Both the position numbers and the translations under genes were made by a program. Shown in pieces: positions 36,578 to 45,061 of a DNA stretch of 64,000 nt (the stretch's first letter is position 1; every line of letters starts with the position of its first letter). Under the pieces are notes generated by a model. That model was given only the letters and a program-made list of their open reading frames with translations, was not told the DNA's origin and did no database searches. Source of the stretch: Saccharibacillus soli (GTDB lineage: Bacteria > Bacillota > Bacilli > Paenibacillales > Paenibacillaceae); the NCBI GenBank assembly GCA_002189105.1, contig NIOB01000005.1, positions 1 through 64,000 on the forward strand, given 5' to 3'.

Positions 36578-37750
36578 TCAGAATTCTTCGTTGGCAGGAC
36601 GCCGCAGTCCGGCTTCGACCGCGCTCATCCATCGCGCGGAATCCACCCGCCAGAAGTAGGCGTCTTTCGCATTCAACTGCTCTTTGTGGAGAGCCAGTCG
36701 AATCTGCGATTCGGTATAAATCCCCAACAGACAGCCTCTTTCTGCAACCAACCAGTCGGCTTGTTCACCGGGCGGCAGAGCGTCCAGTTCCCACGGCTGC
36801 TGATCCAACAGGGAATAGGGAATCCGTATTGCCTGATGGACTTGGCTTCCGCTCAGCGAAGACAAATATAATCGCAGATCCTCAAGCAGGGCGATCAGTT
36901 CCTTGCCATGCAGCGCGGAGTAGATTGGGATGCGGTCCACATGCACCTGATCCTTCTCGGCTTCAATCTGAGTCAGCTCGGCGATTCGCCAAAAGCTTAG
37001 AAAGCTTTCCTGAAGACCGTTCCGAAAAGAGTAAGGATTGCGGATATGCAGCCCTTCGCTGCTGAGGGCAACGCCGTATTTCCCTGCCGCGCGAAGTCCT
37101 GCGTCGCGGAACGCGATCAGACGGTCTTGATCCAGCTTGAACAATTCATGCTGAGGCTGTTGGCGCAGCCCCGCATGCCCTCTATTGAGGTGCTTCAGCT
37201 CGAAATACCCGGAACGTCTGCACAGATAAAGCAGAAAATTCTCGTCCACTTGTAATTGGGGTTCTGCGGCTTCGATTCCGCGATGCCGCAGCGAAATCGG
37301 GCCTCTTGACGGCAAATGGGCTGTTCCCGAGTGTTCACGAATTTGTGTCAGCAGCTCCAGCATGCCTGCACGCTCCATCTCCAGTCCGACGGTAAATAGC
37401 TCTCGTTCCCCCCATCGGATGGCATCGCTTAAATACCCTTCCTGAGGAAGCGGAGCCTGCACGAATTCTTCCCAGCTGATAAAGATCGTTTCCCATTTTG
37501 TTCGCCAATATAGACCACGATCGGTAAAAACCACCCCGCTGCGGTACCTGCCAAAGGCGGTAGCATCAAAAAAGATTCCAAGTCTGTCTTCCGGCGGAAT
37601 ATCCAGCTTGCGGTAGATCTTGCCTCGTGCCCGATCCGTCAGTTGGTCGGCAGTCTCGGCACCTGGGTATTCAGCTCCTACTTGCACGGCAAGCTCTGCA
37701 CACACATAAGCGTTCTGCTCATTGGGAATCAACTTGTCCATAGGCTTCAC
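36578..37750 (-). CDS. Hypothetical protein with two PH-like repeats and a GYF_2-like C-terminus
   Basis: A 390-residue cytoplasmic protein of unknown function. Two similar stretches look like a duplicated bacterial PH/YopX-like fold: LGIFFDATAFGRYRSGVVFTDRGLYWRTKWE (about 58-88) and AGKYGVALSSEGLHIRNPYSFRNGLQESF (about 221-249). The last 50 residues (DWLVAERGCLLGIYTESQIRLALHKEQL ... WRVDSARWMSAVE) follow the W-Y-x-G-P...W pattern of GYF_2/DUF4339 domains. The GTG start overlaps the stop of the upstream TPR gene (GTGA); an ATG three codons later is an alternative. The two overlapping genes probably form one complex at the membrane (inference from coupling and the partner's C-terminal helix). 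Confidence 0.7.
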   Translation of the reverse strand: MKPMDKLIPNEQNAYVCAELAVQVGAEYPGAETADQLTDRARGKIYRKLDIPPEDRLGIFFDATAFGRYRSGVVFTDRGLYWRTKWETIFISWEEFVQAPLPQEGYLSDAIRWGERELFTVGLEMERAGMLELLTQIREHSGTAHLPSRGPISLRHRGIEAAEPQLQVDENFLLYLCRRSGYFELKHLNRGHAGLRQQPQHELFKLDQDRLIAFRDAGLRAAGKYGVALSSEGLHIRNPYSFRNGLQESFLSFWRIAELTQIEAEKDQVHVDRIPIYSALHGKELIALLEDLRLYLSSLSGSQVHQAIRIPYSLLDQQPWELDALPPGEQADWLVAERGCLLGIYTESQIRLALHKEQLNAKDAYFWRVDSARWMSAVEAGLRRPANEEF

Positions 37751-38682
37751 CAGGTGTTAGGCAGGTCACGGCTTCGCAGCACGCCCAGCCAACGATAGGC
37801 CAGAACAGGACTCATAACCAACATATAGATGGGCAAGGCGACCCCACGATATAAAAAGGTCTCGATCATCGGCACTGTTTTCACTTTCCACGTACCCAGT
37901 TCGTCCAACTGATGGAGCCAGCGCTGAACATCCGTATCTCCAGGAAAACGATTTAGCATTTTTCGGAAATATCGAGACGCCTCGTTGTATTTCTTGCTTT
38001 TGAACAGCGTGCTGCCATAAGCCAGCTGAATTTCCTTATCGTCAGGTCGAAGTTTCAGATAAACCTTCATAGGGCCCGTCGGATCTTTTCCCATTCGTAA
38101 AAGCAGCAGGATCATACGCCGAATTTCTTCCGGAGAGCTCTGCTTGTCGCTGACTCCGTACTGCATATGCGTCATCCAATGCCGGTGAAGAGACTCGGGA
38201 TTACGCTCGCCTTCTTCAATGAAATCCCGCAGGACAAGCATATCTTCGCGCTGCGGATCTAACCGAAGGGCGATCTCCATCCGTTCACGGGTCAGCTGAA
38301 GTTCTCCCCTCCTCATTAGGAAATGAGCATAGATGGCATGAGCGTTCACGTCCTGCGGATCGTAGGCAATCGCGGTCTGGTAAGCCTGTTCCGCTTCCTC
38401 TACCCGGAGCAGCATGTGAAGGATTCGACCTCTCTGCACATGGGCCATGACTCCATACGGATTCGCCTTCACCGCAAGCTCCGCTTCTTCGAGCGCCCGA
38501 TCAGCTAGTTCCAAAAACTCAGGCTTGAAATGCAGGCGAAGCAATCGGGTATAGATGACCGACGGCATGTTCACCATCCGCTGGTACAGCTCCTGCGAGA
38601 GTTGCAAATGTACAACATAGTCTTCTGCCCGATCCTGATCCTGCGAGGCGGATGAAGAGGACAGCATAACGGTTTCCGACAT
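37747..38682 (-). CDS. TPR-repeat protein with C-terminal membrane segment
   Basis: 311 residues. Tetratricopeptide-like repeats run from about 55 to 155 (ALEEAELAVKANPYGVMAHVQRGRILHML; AEQAYQTAIAYDPQDVNAHAIYAHFLMRRG) and again at about 205-245 (YGSTLFKSKKYNEASRYFRKMLNRFPGD). A hydrophobic stretch near the end (GVALPIYMLVMSPVLAYRWLGVL, about 278-300) may anchor it. There is no signal peptide. ATG start with AAGGAGAAC; a TATAAT-like -10 lies at 38759-38764 without a good -35. It is translationally coupled to the PH/GYF_2-like gene. Likely a scaffold; the partner or process is unknown. Confidence 0.75.
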   Translation of the reverse strand: MSETVMLSSSSASQDQDRAEDYVVHLQLSQELYQRMVNMPSVIYTRLLRLHFKPEFLELADRALEEAELAVKANPYGVMAHVQRGRILHMLLRVEEAEQAYQTAIAYDPQDVNAHAIYAHFLMRRGELQLTRERMEIALRLDPQREDMLVLRDFIEEGERNPESLHRHWMTHMQYGVSDKQSSPEEIRRMILLLLRMGKDPTGPMKVYLKLRPDDKEIQLAYGSTLFKSKKYNEASRYFRKMLNRFPGDTDVQRWLHQLDELGTWKVKTVPMIETFLYRGVALPIYMLVMSPVLAYRWLGVLRSRDLPNTW

Positions 38683-38904
38683 GAATGAGTTCTCCTTAAT
38701 CGTTGAGTTTTTGAATAAAGTATTGAGATATTGTTCATATCACGTTCGGCATCTATCCATTATAACCAAGCGTTCAAAAGGTGGAGCAATAGGGCTGTAG
38801 ACGGTAATTTATCAATAAAAAAGAAAAAAGAAGATAACCTTCATTTCCTGCTCTTTACTTTTAGTTCATAAGTCCTGAGAATTCTCTTCCCGGATGCTCC
38901 ATCA

Positions 38905-38936
38905 AAAAAAGCTCTGCCCGTTGGGCAGAGCCTTTT
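38905..38936 (-). terminator. Terminator of the RpiR-family regulator
   Basis: Minus strand: GGCTCTGCCC-AACG-GGCAGAGC followed by TTTTTTT. The rest of 38683-38904 is AT-rich, with no gene. Confidence 0.92.
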
Positions 38937-38955
38937 CGTTTCATTTCCGTCTCAT

Positions 38956-39807
38956 TCATTCCCGTTCAATACGCTGGACATAAGCCTGGCCCGCCTGCTT
39001 TCTGGCAAAATTCTGTTCGTATCGCAGGTTGAATATGCAGGAATACAGCACATTTAGCACGTAATCGATGGCAATCTGTGAAGAGAATGTCGCAATCTTC
39101 TCCAAAGGGTCTTCATCCACCGGAAGCTGAAGCACCAGATCGCACCGCTTCGCCAGCTCTCCTGTACCATCAGCCGTAACAGCAATCAATGAAGTCCCGT
39201 TGGCCCGCATCGTCTCCGCATATTCCAGATAACCCGGTTGACGTCCATGATACGTAATAAACATGGCGCAGTCCTGAGCAGAAGCCTGATAAGCGTAATA
39301 GCCCTGTTCCTGCATCAGATGGCTGATCTGCACCTGACGATTGATCTTGAGCAGCTTGCCCTGAAAACTCATCGCCCGAATCATGGAATCGCCAACTGCA
39401 AACAGATAGACCTGCTGACAGCGATCCAGCAGCGAAGCCGCAGCATCCAGCGCACGGCTGTCCAGCAGAAGTTCTGCTTCTCGCACGGTAGAACGCGTAA
39501 GATCAGCGATCTTCCTGGCGATGGCTCCCGGGCTCTCCTGCCTGTCAAAAGGCACGTTCGCATTAATTGCACCGGAATCCGCAGCACGCTCCAGCTCCGA
39601 AGCCATCATAATCTTGAACTCCCGATAGCCGCCGACACCCAATTTTCGGCACAGCCGCACGATGGTTGGATTGGACGAATAGGCCGCCTCAGCCAGCTGT
39701 CGAATGGTCATGCCCAGCACTTCTTCCCGACGTTCCAGAATACAGCGGGCAATCTCCTTTTCCGCAGCAGAGAATCCGTCGGCACGCACCAGTTTTTCAA
39801 GCAGCAT
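38956..39807 (-). CDS. MurR/RpiR family transcriptional regulator
   Basis: A 283-residue sugar-phosphate-responsive regulator. The N-terminal HTH_6 domain (1-75) has the helix AEAAYSSNPTIVRLCRKLGVGGYREFK. The C-terminal SIS domain (about 125-260: VYLFAVGDSMIRAMSFQGKLLKINR, DCAMFITYHGRQPGYLEYA, GTSLIAVTADGTGELAKRCDLVLQLP) binds phosphosugars. ATG start with AGAGGGAG. No sugar phosphate genes adjoin it, so its target is elsewhere or is the oxidoreductase/secreted gene region nearby (unclear). Confidence 0.9.
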   Translation of the reverse strand: MLLEKLVRADGFSAAEKEIARCILERREEVLGMTIRQLAEAAYSSNPTIVRLCRKLGVGGYREFKIMMASELERAADSGAINANVPFDRQESPGAIARKIADLTRSTVREAELLLDSRALDAAASLLDRCQQVYLFAVGDSMIRAMSFQGKLLKINRQVQISHLMQEQGYYAYQASAQDCAMFITYHGRQPGYLEYAETMRANGTSLIAVTADGTGELAKRCDLVLQLPVDEDPLEKIATFSSQIAIDYVLNVLYSCIFNLRYEQNFARKQAGQAYVQRIERE

Positions 39808-39949
39808 GATCTCCCTCTACCCCTCTTCCCCTGTACCTAAAGTACGCCTGCATGGACACAAAGGCCGTACTTGCGTACCTCAATTATAATGTGCGGCACA
39901 GGGGCCTACAATCGTCCAGGGCCATCTATAATAAGGGAGCAGCAGACGA

Positions 39950-40582
39950 TCACTTGGCCAGGATCGAAGTCAACGACGTCCCGATGATTGTGGTGAACGT
40001 ACCTGCGAATTCACTCTCCGGAACGGTTACACGGAACAGATAGGACTCGCCCGTCTTCGACGTCCACACGATGTAGTTATGGGTAGTGTTGTTTTTTGAA
40101 CTGGTCTGAAGGAACAGCTTCGCGTTATACATCGGGCTTTCATACAGCTGATCGCCAATGTAGCTTCGGACTTCACCGTATTTTTTCAGCTCCGCCTTGC
40201 CCTGTTTTCTCAGCGTCTCCAGCTTGTAACCAGCAGGCAGCTTCTCGATCTTCGCCTGATACGACGGATATTGAGTCAGATAGATTTTGTTTTTTGCGGC
40301 GCTGAATGTATAACCCGCAGCTACATAGAGCGAATATCCTTTACCCTGCTGCAAGGTGGCTTTGCGTTTGGTCTCTTTGCCTTTAACCATCACGGAAAAG
40401 TTCTGTGTAGCTGGGCGTACCGTGCTGGTACTCGATGCCGCAAGAGTCTTCGCTGCTGTCGAGACCGAAGCTTCAGCTGCCTGGGCATGTCCGGTAAGCG
40501 GGCCGTTTCCTGAAGCACCAAGGGGTAGAGCCAATGCAAATGCAGCAGTCAAAGCCGCCATACGTGTTAGAGATTTTCTCAT
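39950..40582 (-). CDS. Secreted hypothetical protein
   Basis: 210 residues, unrecognised. The ATG at 40580-40582 follows AAAGGAGTG and opens a signal peptide (MRKSLTRMAALTAAFALALPLGASG, cleavage near AQA-A); a longer frame upstream lacks support. After a Ser/Ala/Thr-rich linker (about 35-60) there is a single compact domain (FSVMVKGKETKRKATLQQGKGYSLYVAAGYTFSAAKNKIYLT ... SYLFRVTVPESEF) of mixed beta strands. It resembles small secreted domains in Paenibacillus of unknown role. It has no anchor motif and lies between the RpiR regulator and an oxidoreductase without clear operon links. Confidence 0.72.
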   Translation of the reverse strand: MRKSLTRMAALTAAFALALPLGASGNGPLTGHAQAAEASVSTAAKTLAASSTSTVRPATQNFSVMVKGKETKRKATLQQGKGYSLYVAAGYTFSAAKNKIYLTQYPSYQAKIEKLPAGYKLETLRKQGKAELKKYGEVRSYIGDQLYESPMYNAKLFLQTSSKNNTTHNYIVWTSKTGESYLFRVTVPESEFAGTFTTIIGTSLTSILAK

Positions 40583-40734
40583 CGTTAAACACTCCTTTTG
40601 GATAATGGGATGAATCATGGAAGGGACCATCAGCGAAAAACCTGGGGCTTTTCCTTCCTTTGTACAACATTAGACGAGAGTTCCTTCGCATCTATGACAG
40701 TTTGGGCAAAAATAAATGAAATGAGGTTGGGTTG

Positions 40735-41727
40735 ATGAAGATTGGGATGATAGGCAGCGGCATGATTGTGCGGGTCGCTCTGGACGCATTAGGAGAGCTA
40801 GACGATGTCCAGGTGACGGCAATCGGTGTACGGAAAAAAAGTCTGGAGACAGGCCAACAGCTGGCGCAGCAGTATTCGATTCCCAGCGTCTACACCGATT
40901 ACGAACGGCTGCTGCAAGATCCACAGGTGGAGTATGTGTACATCGGCATTGTGAACAGTCTCCATTATGATTATGCCAAACGTGCATTACAGGCAGGCAA
41001 AAATGTCATCGTGGAGAAGCCTTTCACCTCAACGGTTGAAGAAGCGCGTGAGCTGCTGGAACAGGCAGAAGCGGCGAAACGTTATGTCTGGGAGGCGATT
41101 GTGACGCCCTATTCGCCGGACTATCATCAGGTGCGCCAGCTGCTGCCGCAGATCGGTCCGATTCGTCTGGTGCAGAGCAATTTCTCCAAGCGCTCCAGCC
41201 GGTACGACGACTACCTGAGCGGTAAGGTGCACCCTGCCTTTGATCCCGCTCTGGCTGGCGGCGCTCTATATGATCTGAATATTTATAATCTGCACCTGGT
41301 CGTGGGTTTATTTGGTCGTCCGCACCAGGCTGCTTATGTCGGAAATCTGGGGCCAAACGGAATCGATACATCGGGTGTGCTGACGCTGGCTTACGAAGGT
41401 TTTGCAGTCTCATGCTGCGCGGCCAAGGATTCTGACGCGGACAGCTTTACACTGATTCAGGGCGAACAAGGGCGTATCCGGATCGATGGCCCACCCAATC
41501 TATGCAGCTCCGTGACGATCTGGACACACGAAGGTCAGCAGACTTTCACTTTTGACCGACCCAGCAACCATATGACTCATGAATTCCGCTCGTTTATCCA
41601 GTTGAATCAGGCGGGAGATTGGGAACGCTGCATGGAGGCGCTGCGACATTCGGTGACGGTCATGGACATTGCCACTTCCGTCAGACGTCAGGCAGGTATT
41701 TCATTTGCAGCCGATTATCACGCTTGA
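40735..41727 (+). CDS. Gfo/Idh/MocA family oxidoreductase
   Basis: A 330-residue NAD(P)-dependent dehydrogenase. The Rossmann motif is MIGSGMIVRVALDAL (5-19), the family Lys is in VIVEKPFTS (near 93), and the catalytic His region appears as GGALYDLNIYNLHLVVGLFG (near 175-195), in which the usual D-x-G-x-H is changed to D-LNIYN-LH. The start is ATG 40735 (GAGG upstream); a TTG directly before it is an alternative. Its closest layout is the short trans-dihydrobenzenediol/glucose-fructose oxidoreductase-like group. The substrate is unknown, and it is not related closely to the oxidoreductase at 3.4 kb. Confidence 0.85.
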   Translation: MKIGMIGSGMIVRVALDALGELDDVQVTAIGVRKKSLETGQQLAQQYSIPSVYTDYERLLQDPQVEYVYIGIVNSLHYDYAKRALQAGKNVIVEKPFTSTVEEARELLEQAEAAKRYVWEAIVTPYSPDYHQVRQLLPQIGPIRLVQSNFSKRSSRYDDYLSGKVHPAFDPALAGGALYDLNIYNLHLVVGLFGRPHQAAYVGNLGPNGIDTSGVLTLAYEGFAVSCCAAKDSDADSFTLIQGEQGRIRIDGPPNLCSSVTIWTHEGQQTFTFDRPSNHMTHEFRSFIQLNQAGDWERCMEALRHSVTVMDIATSVRRQAGISFAADYHA

Positions 41728-41739
41728 TTTTCTGCATCG

Positions 41740-41779
41740 CAAAAAGCCGATCCGATTCAAATCGGGGTCGGCTTTTTGC
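41740..41779. terminator. Bidirectional terminator
   Basis: CAAAAAGCCGATCCGATT / AATCGGGGTCGGCTTTTTG hairpin with A and T tracts on either side, between convergent genes. Confidence 0.92.
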
Positions 41780-41838
41780 GGTTCAGCTTTTTGAGGATCG
41801 AATCTTTTGAAATCTTGCTCTTTTTGACTATGCCGCGT

Positions 41839-42201
41839 TTAACGATTTAATACGCTGTCTTCCAGCATTGTATCCGCATCGCCATATTTGCGTTCGATAT
41901 GCCCCAGTCCCCAATTGCACAGCGCATCCAGAATACTTTGCAGACTCCATCCATATTCCGACAGCTCATATTCGACTTTGGGCGGTACTTGATTGTAGGT
42001 AATCCGATTGATGATTCCATCCTCCTCCAGCTCCCGAAGCTGCTGCGTCAGCATCTTCTGGGTGATGCTGGGCATCAACCGTTTGAGTTCACTGGTTCTT
42101 TTTTTGCCATGAGTCAGATGACAGAGGATGACGCATTTCCATTTGCCCCCGATTACTTCAAGCGTCGCTTCAACCGAAATATTATATTTTTTGGCGGCCA
42201 T
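41839..42201 (-). CDS. HxlR-type winged-helix regulator
   Basis: A 120-residue DUF24/HxlR family regulator. It shows the family signature VEATLEVIGGKWKCVILCHLTHGKKRTSELKRLMPSITQKMLTQQLRELEEDGIINR (13-65), then the wing PKVEYELSEYGWSLQSILDALCNWG. The ATG at 42199-42201 has AGGAG eight bases upstream. Cys residues lie in the KWKCVILC segment; DUF24 proteins of this sort often sense quinones or aldehydes by thiol switching, although those use a more N-terminal Cys. It is divergent from an MFS exporter and an aldo/keto reductase, with paired direct repeats in between that are its likely operators. Confidence 0.92.
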   Translation of the reverse strand: MAAKKYNISVEATLEVIGGKWKCVILCHLTHGKKRTSELKRLMPSITQKMLTQQLRELEEDGIINRITYNQVPPKVEYELSEYGWSLQSILDALCNWGLGHIERKYGDADTMLEDSVLNR

Positions 42202-42260
42202 ATAATCCACTCCTGCTTATGATAAGTTCCGTTTCTTGATAACTGATGTTAGGGACATAG

Positions 42261-42297
42261 GCACTAAAAAGTACCTACAGCACTTTAAAGTACGTAC
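42261..42297. promoter_or_regulatory. Tandem 18-bp direct repeats, probable HxlR operator
   Basis: GCACTAAAAAGTACCTAC (42261-42278) and GCACTTTAAAGTACGTAC (42280-42297) match at 15 of 18 positions and are one base apart, a 19-bp period. Each ends in a GTAC-type half-palindrome. They lie between the HxlR gene and the MFS gene. Confidence 0.6.
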
Positions 42298-42466
42298 TGT
42301 TCATAATCGTCCGCATCTTCCATAATAACATCACCGGCCGGAACCTACCACAGAGGATTGCTGAACTTCGGAGACTGTTCATGTTCAACCGATGAATCTC
42401 CCTGAACCGTGTGCATCCTCCCTTCAACTTCTCCCATCACGGGAGCGAACAGGAGCGACCTTTCTC

Positions 42467-43678
42467 ATGGCTTTATCCGCAAAAAGAAGTACCTTGGCAT
42501 TGCTGGCACTGGCAATCAGTGCCTTTGCCATTGGCACGACAGAATTTATCAGTGTAGGACTGCTGCCGCTGATCGCTGCCGATCTGGACATTCCGGTCTC
42601 CCTCGCCGGGCTGACCGTCACCGTATATGCGCTAGGTGTCGCGCTGGGCGCACCCGTATTTACTTCACTGCTATCCAGTGTTCCGCGTAAGAGGCTGCTG
42701 CTGGGCATCATCATCACGTTCATTCTCGGTAATACACTGGCTGCGGCTTCAAACGGCCTGACTGTACTGCTGATTGCGCGGGTTCTGAGCGCCTTCGCTC
42801 ATGGCGTCTTCATGTCCATTGGCTCTACCCTTGCCGCAGACCTCGTACCCGAGAACCGTCGGGCAAGCGCCGTATCCATCATGTTCTCCGGATTAACGGT
42901 GGCTACCGTGACCGGCGTACCACTGGGAACTTTTATCGGTCAGCAGTTGGGCTGGCGCACCGCGTTTATAGCGATCGTGCTGGTCGGGCTTATCGCTCTG
43001 GTCGCCAATCTGCTGCTCGTCCCCTCTTCGGGACTGCGCGGCGGTACTTACGTCCCCGTGCATGTACAGCTCCGCCTCGCCCTAAATGGGCGGCTGCTCC
43101 TGGCTCTGCTGATTACCGCGCTGGGTTACGGCGGGACCTTTGTGGTGTTCACCTATCTCTCTCCACTGCTGACGGAGATCACAGGCTTTAGCCCATCCGT
43201 CACCGCCTTCCTACTGCTGCTCTATGGCGTATTTATCGCCATTGGCAATCTGGTTGGCGGCCGGGCAGCGAACCACAATCCGCTTCGTGCCCTGCGCATT
43301 ATGTTTGCTGTGCAGGCGGCGGTATTGATCGTATTATTTTTCACGGCTCCGTCCAAGACAGCCGGGTTAATCACCATACTGGCGATGGGACTCTTCGCCT
43401 TCATGAATGTACCGGGGTTGCAGATTCATGTCGTGAATCTGGCGGAGCGTCTGGCTCCCCAGGCCGTTGACTTCGCCTCTGCGCTCAATATCGCGGCCTT
43501 CAATGCCGGCATTGCGCTGGGTGCTTATATCGGCGGAATCGCAGCCGCGCATGATGCACTGCGTCACACGACCTGGATCGGCGGTCTGATGGTCGCGCTG
43601 GCTGCGCTGCTGACCGGCTGGGCGATCCATCTGGAGCGCACCGCGCAGCGGAATGAAGCTGTGCGGCACGCTGCCTGA
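42467..43678 (+). CDS. MFS efflux transporter (AraJ/YdhP/Cmr-like)
   Basis: A 403-residue twelve-helix drug/sugar:H+ antiporter of the AraJ/YdhP group. Family signs are AFAIGTTEFISVGLLPLIAADLDIPVSLAGLTVTVYALGVALGAP (first two helices), the loop 2-3 motif SSVPRKRLLLG, motif C-like GVPLGTFIGQQLGWR (near 155-169), and ALNIAAFNAGIALGAYIGG in the second half. I start at the ATG at 42467, which has AGGAGCGA upstream; 25 extra upstream codons look non-coding. It is divergent from the HxlR regulator and followed after about 96 bp by an aldo/keto reductase, which makes a small detoxification module. Confidence 0.9.
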   Translation: MALSAKRSTLALLALAISAFAIGTTEFISVGLLPLIAADLDIPVSLAGLTVTVYALGVALGAPVFTSLLSSVPRKRLLLGIIITFILGNTLAAASNGLTVLLIARVLSAFAHGVFMSIGSTLAADLVPENRRASAVSIMFSGLTVATVTGVPLGTFIGQQLGWRTAFIAIVLVGLIALVANLLLVPSSGLRGGTYVPVHVQLRLALNGRLLLALLITALGYGGTFVVFTYLSPLLTEITGFSPSVTAFLLLLYGVFIAIGNLVGGRAANHNPLRALRIMFAVQAAVLIVLFFTAPSKTAGLITILAMGLFAFMNVPGLQIHVVNLAERLAPQAVDFASALNIAAFNAGIALGAYIGGIAAAHDALRHTTWIGGLMVALAALLTGWAIHLERTAQRNEAVRHAA

Positions 43679-43774
43679 ACCCTGATCTGAATCCTGATTT
43701 GCAGCATCGCGCTTGTTGGAGCACTGATTGTCTTTCTCTTTCCCATATCTATTTTACTTTAGGAGGTTTTTTTA

Positions 43775-44656
43775 ATGAATCATACATCAAATTCCTATAC
43801 GCTCTCCCCTTCCGCTTCCCGCCATCTGAATGATCGGGTTCAGTTGGCCTCAGGCACAGGGATGCCGCCGCTTGGCCTTGGTGTCTTTCAGGTAGACGAT
43901 GGGCAGGAGTTGGTAGATGCGATCAAGCAGGCCATCAAGCTGGGCTACCGCAGCATCGATACCGCTTCTATCTATGGCAACGAAGCTGGAGTCGGACGAG
44001 CCATTCGTGAAGCATTGACCGAAAACGCCCTGCGGCGCGAAGATCTGTTCGTCACCTCGAAGGTCTGGAACGCCGATCTGGGGTATCAGGAGACGTTGGC
44101 CGCTTATGAGAAAAGCCTCGAACGGCTGGGGCTGGATGAGCTGGATCTGTATTTGATTCACTGGCCGGTTGAAGGCAAATACGTGGAGGCTTGGAAGGCA
44201 CTTGAGGAACTGTACAAAACGGGCCGCGTGAAAGCGATTGGCGTCAGCAATTTCCATGTGCATCACCTGGAACATCTGATGAGCCAGGCTGAGATCGCTC
44301 CCATGGTCAATCAGATCGAATTCCACCCCCGACTGACCCAACCGGAGCTGCGGGAATTCGCCCAGCAGCATGGCATCCTTCTGGAAGCATGGTCTCCGCT
44401 GATGCAGGGCGGGCTGTTTGAAGAACCGCTGCTGCTGGAACTGGCTGCCGCCTACAAGCGCACACCGGCCCAGATCATTCTCCGCTGGGACCTTCAGCAC
44501 GGCGTCGTCACCATCCCCAAGTCCATTCATGCAGAGCGAATCGCCGCCAATGCCGATGTATTCGACTTTGAATTAAGTGCAGCGGATATGAAGCGAATTG
44601 ACGCTCTCAATCAGAACCGGCGTGTAGGCCCTGATCCGGACAACTTCGATTTTTAA
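43775..44656 (+). CDS. Aldo/keto reductase (YvgN-like)
   Basis: A 293-residue NADPH-dependent reductase. The tetrad is D62 and Y67 (IDTASIYGNE), K96 (TSKVW) and H129 (LIHWP). GVSNFHVHHLEHLM and VTIPKSIHAERIAANADVFDFEL form the cofactor region. The sequence is of the B. subtilis YvgN/glyoxal reductase kind, longer at the N-terminus by about 18 residues. ATG start with AGGAGG. It probably shares the HxlR-controlled promoter with the MFS gene and reduces dicarbonyls such as methylglyoxal (family inference). Confidence 0.92.
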   Translation: MNHTSNSYTLSPSASRHLNDRVQLASGTGMPPLGLGVFQVDDGQELVDAIKQAIKLGYRSIDTASIYGNEAGVGRAIREALTENALRREDLFVTSKVWNADLGYQETLAAYEKSLERLGLDELDLYLIHWPVEGKYVEAWKALEELYKTGRVKAIGVSNFHVHHLEHLMSQAEIAPMVNQIEFHPRLTQPELREFAQQHGILLEAWSPLMQGGLFEEPLLLELAAAYKRTPAQIILRWDLQHGVVTIPKSIHAERIAANADVFDFELSAADMKRIDALNQNRRVGPDPDNFDF

Positions 44657-44694
44657 TCTCCACTCTTTGCATCATGCTTCCTCAACTGCTAATC

Positions 44695-44727
44695 AGACGC
44701 TGACCTTGGATCAGCGTCTTTTCTTTC
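44695..44727 (+). terminator. Terminator after the aldo/keto reductase
   Basis: AGACGCTGA / TCAGCGTCT stem with a CCTTGGA loop followed by TTTCTTTCTT. Confidence 0.88.
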
Positions 44728-45061
44728 TTACTTCTTTTAGATCGAAGCCATTCTTCAAGCTGTCTTCATTTTACATAGCAAGAAATCGGCTGAAGGGACG
44801 TTCCATCCGCTTGTTTGCGCATGTCTACTGTGTATTCTGGTGACGCTGCTCTCCTGCCCGGTTGTCCCCTCGCTCCAGAACTCCCCCAGACCCTACTAGA
44901 AAATTGGTCGCTTCGCTTTGTTGAATATAGGAGCTGTTTCCTATCGGTTGCTCTCTTTTTTTGTCGAAAAACGCCGATAATTTAGATATGAAAACAGCCG
45001 GTCGATCAGAAGTCGCTAAACACGAGGACCGCTTACCCTATAAAAATGGAGAGTGAAGGGA
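44728..45061 (+). other. Leader region of the chemoreceptor gene with a sigma-D-like -10
   Basis: No gene seen. At 44979-44991, AAACGCCGATAAT contains GCCGATAA, the typical -10 of the flagellar sigma factor, about 75 bp before the chemoreceptor start. The expected TAAA at about 15 bp upstream is absent (a T-rich tract lies there), so the promoter is only a candidate. Confidence 0.35.
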
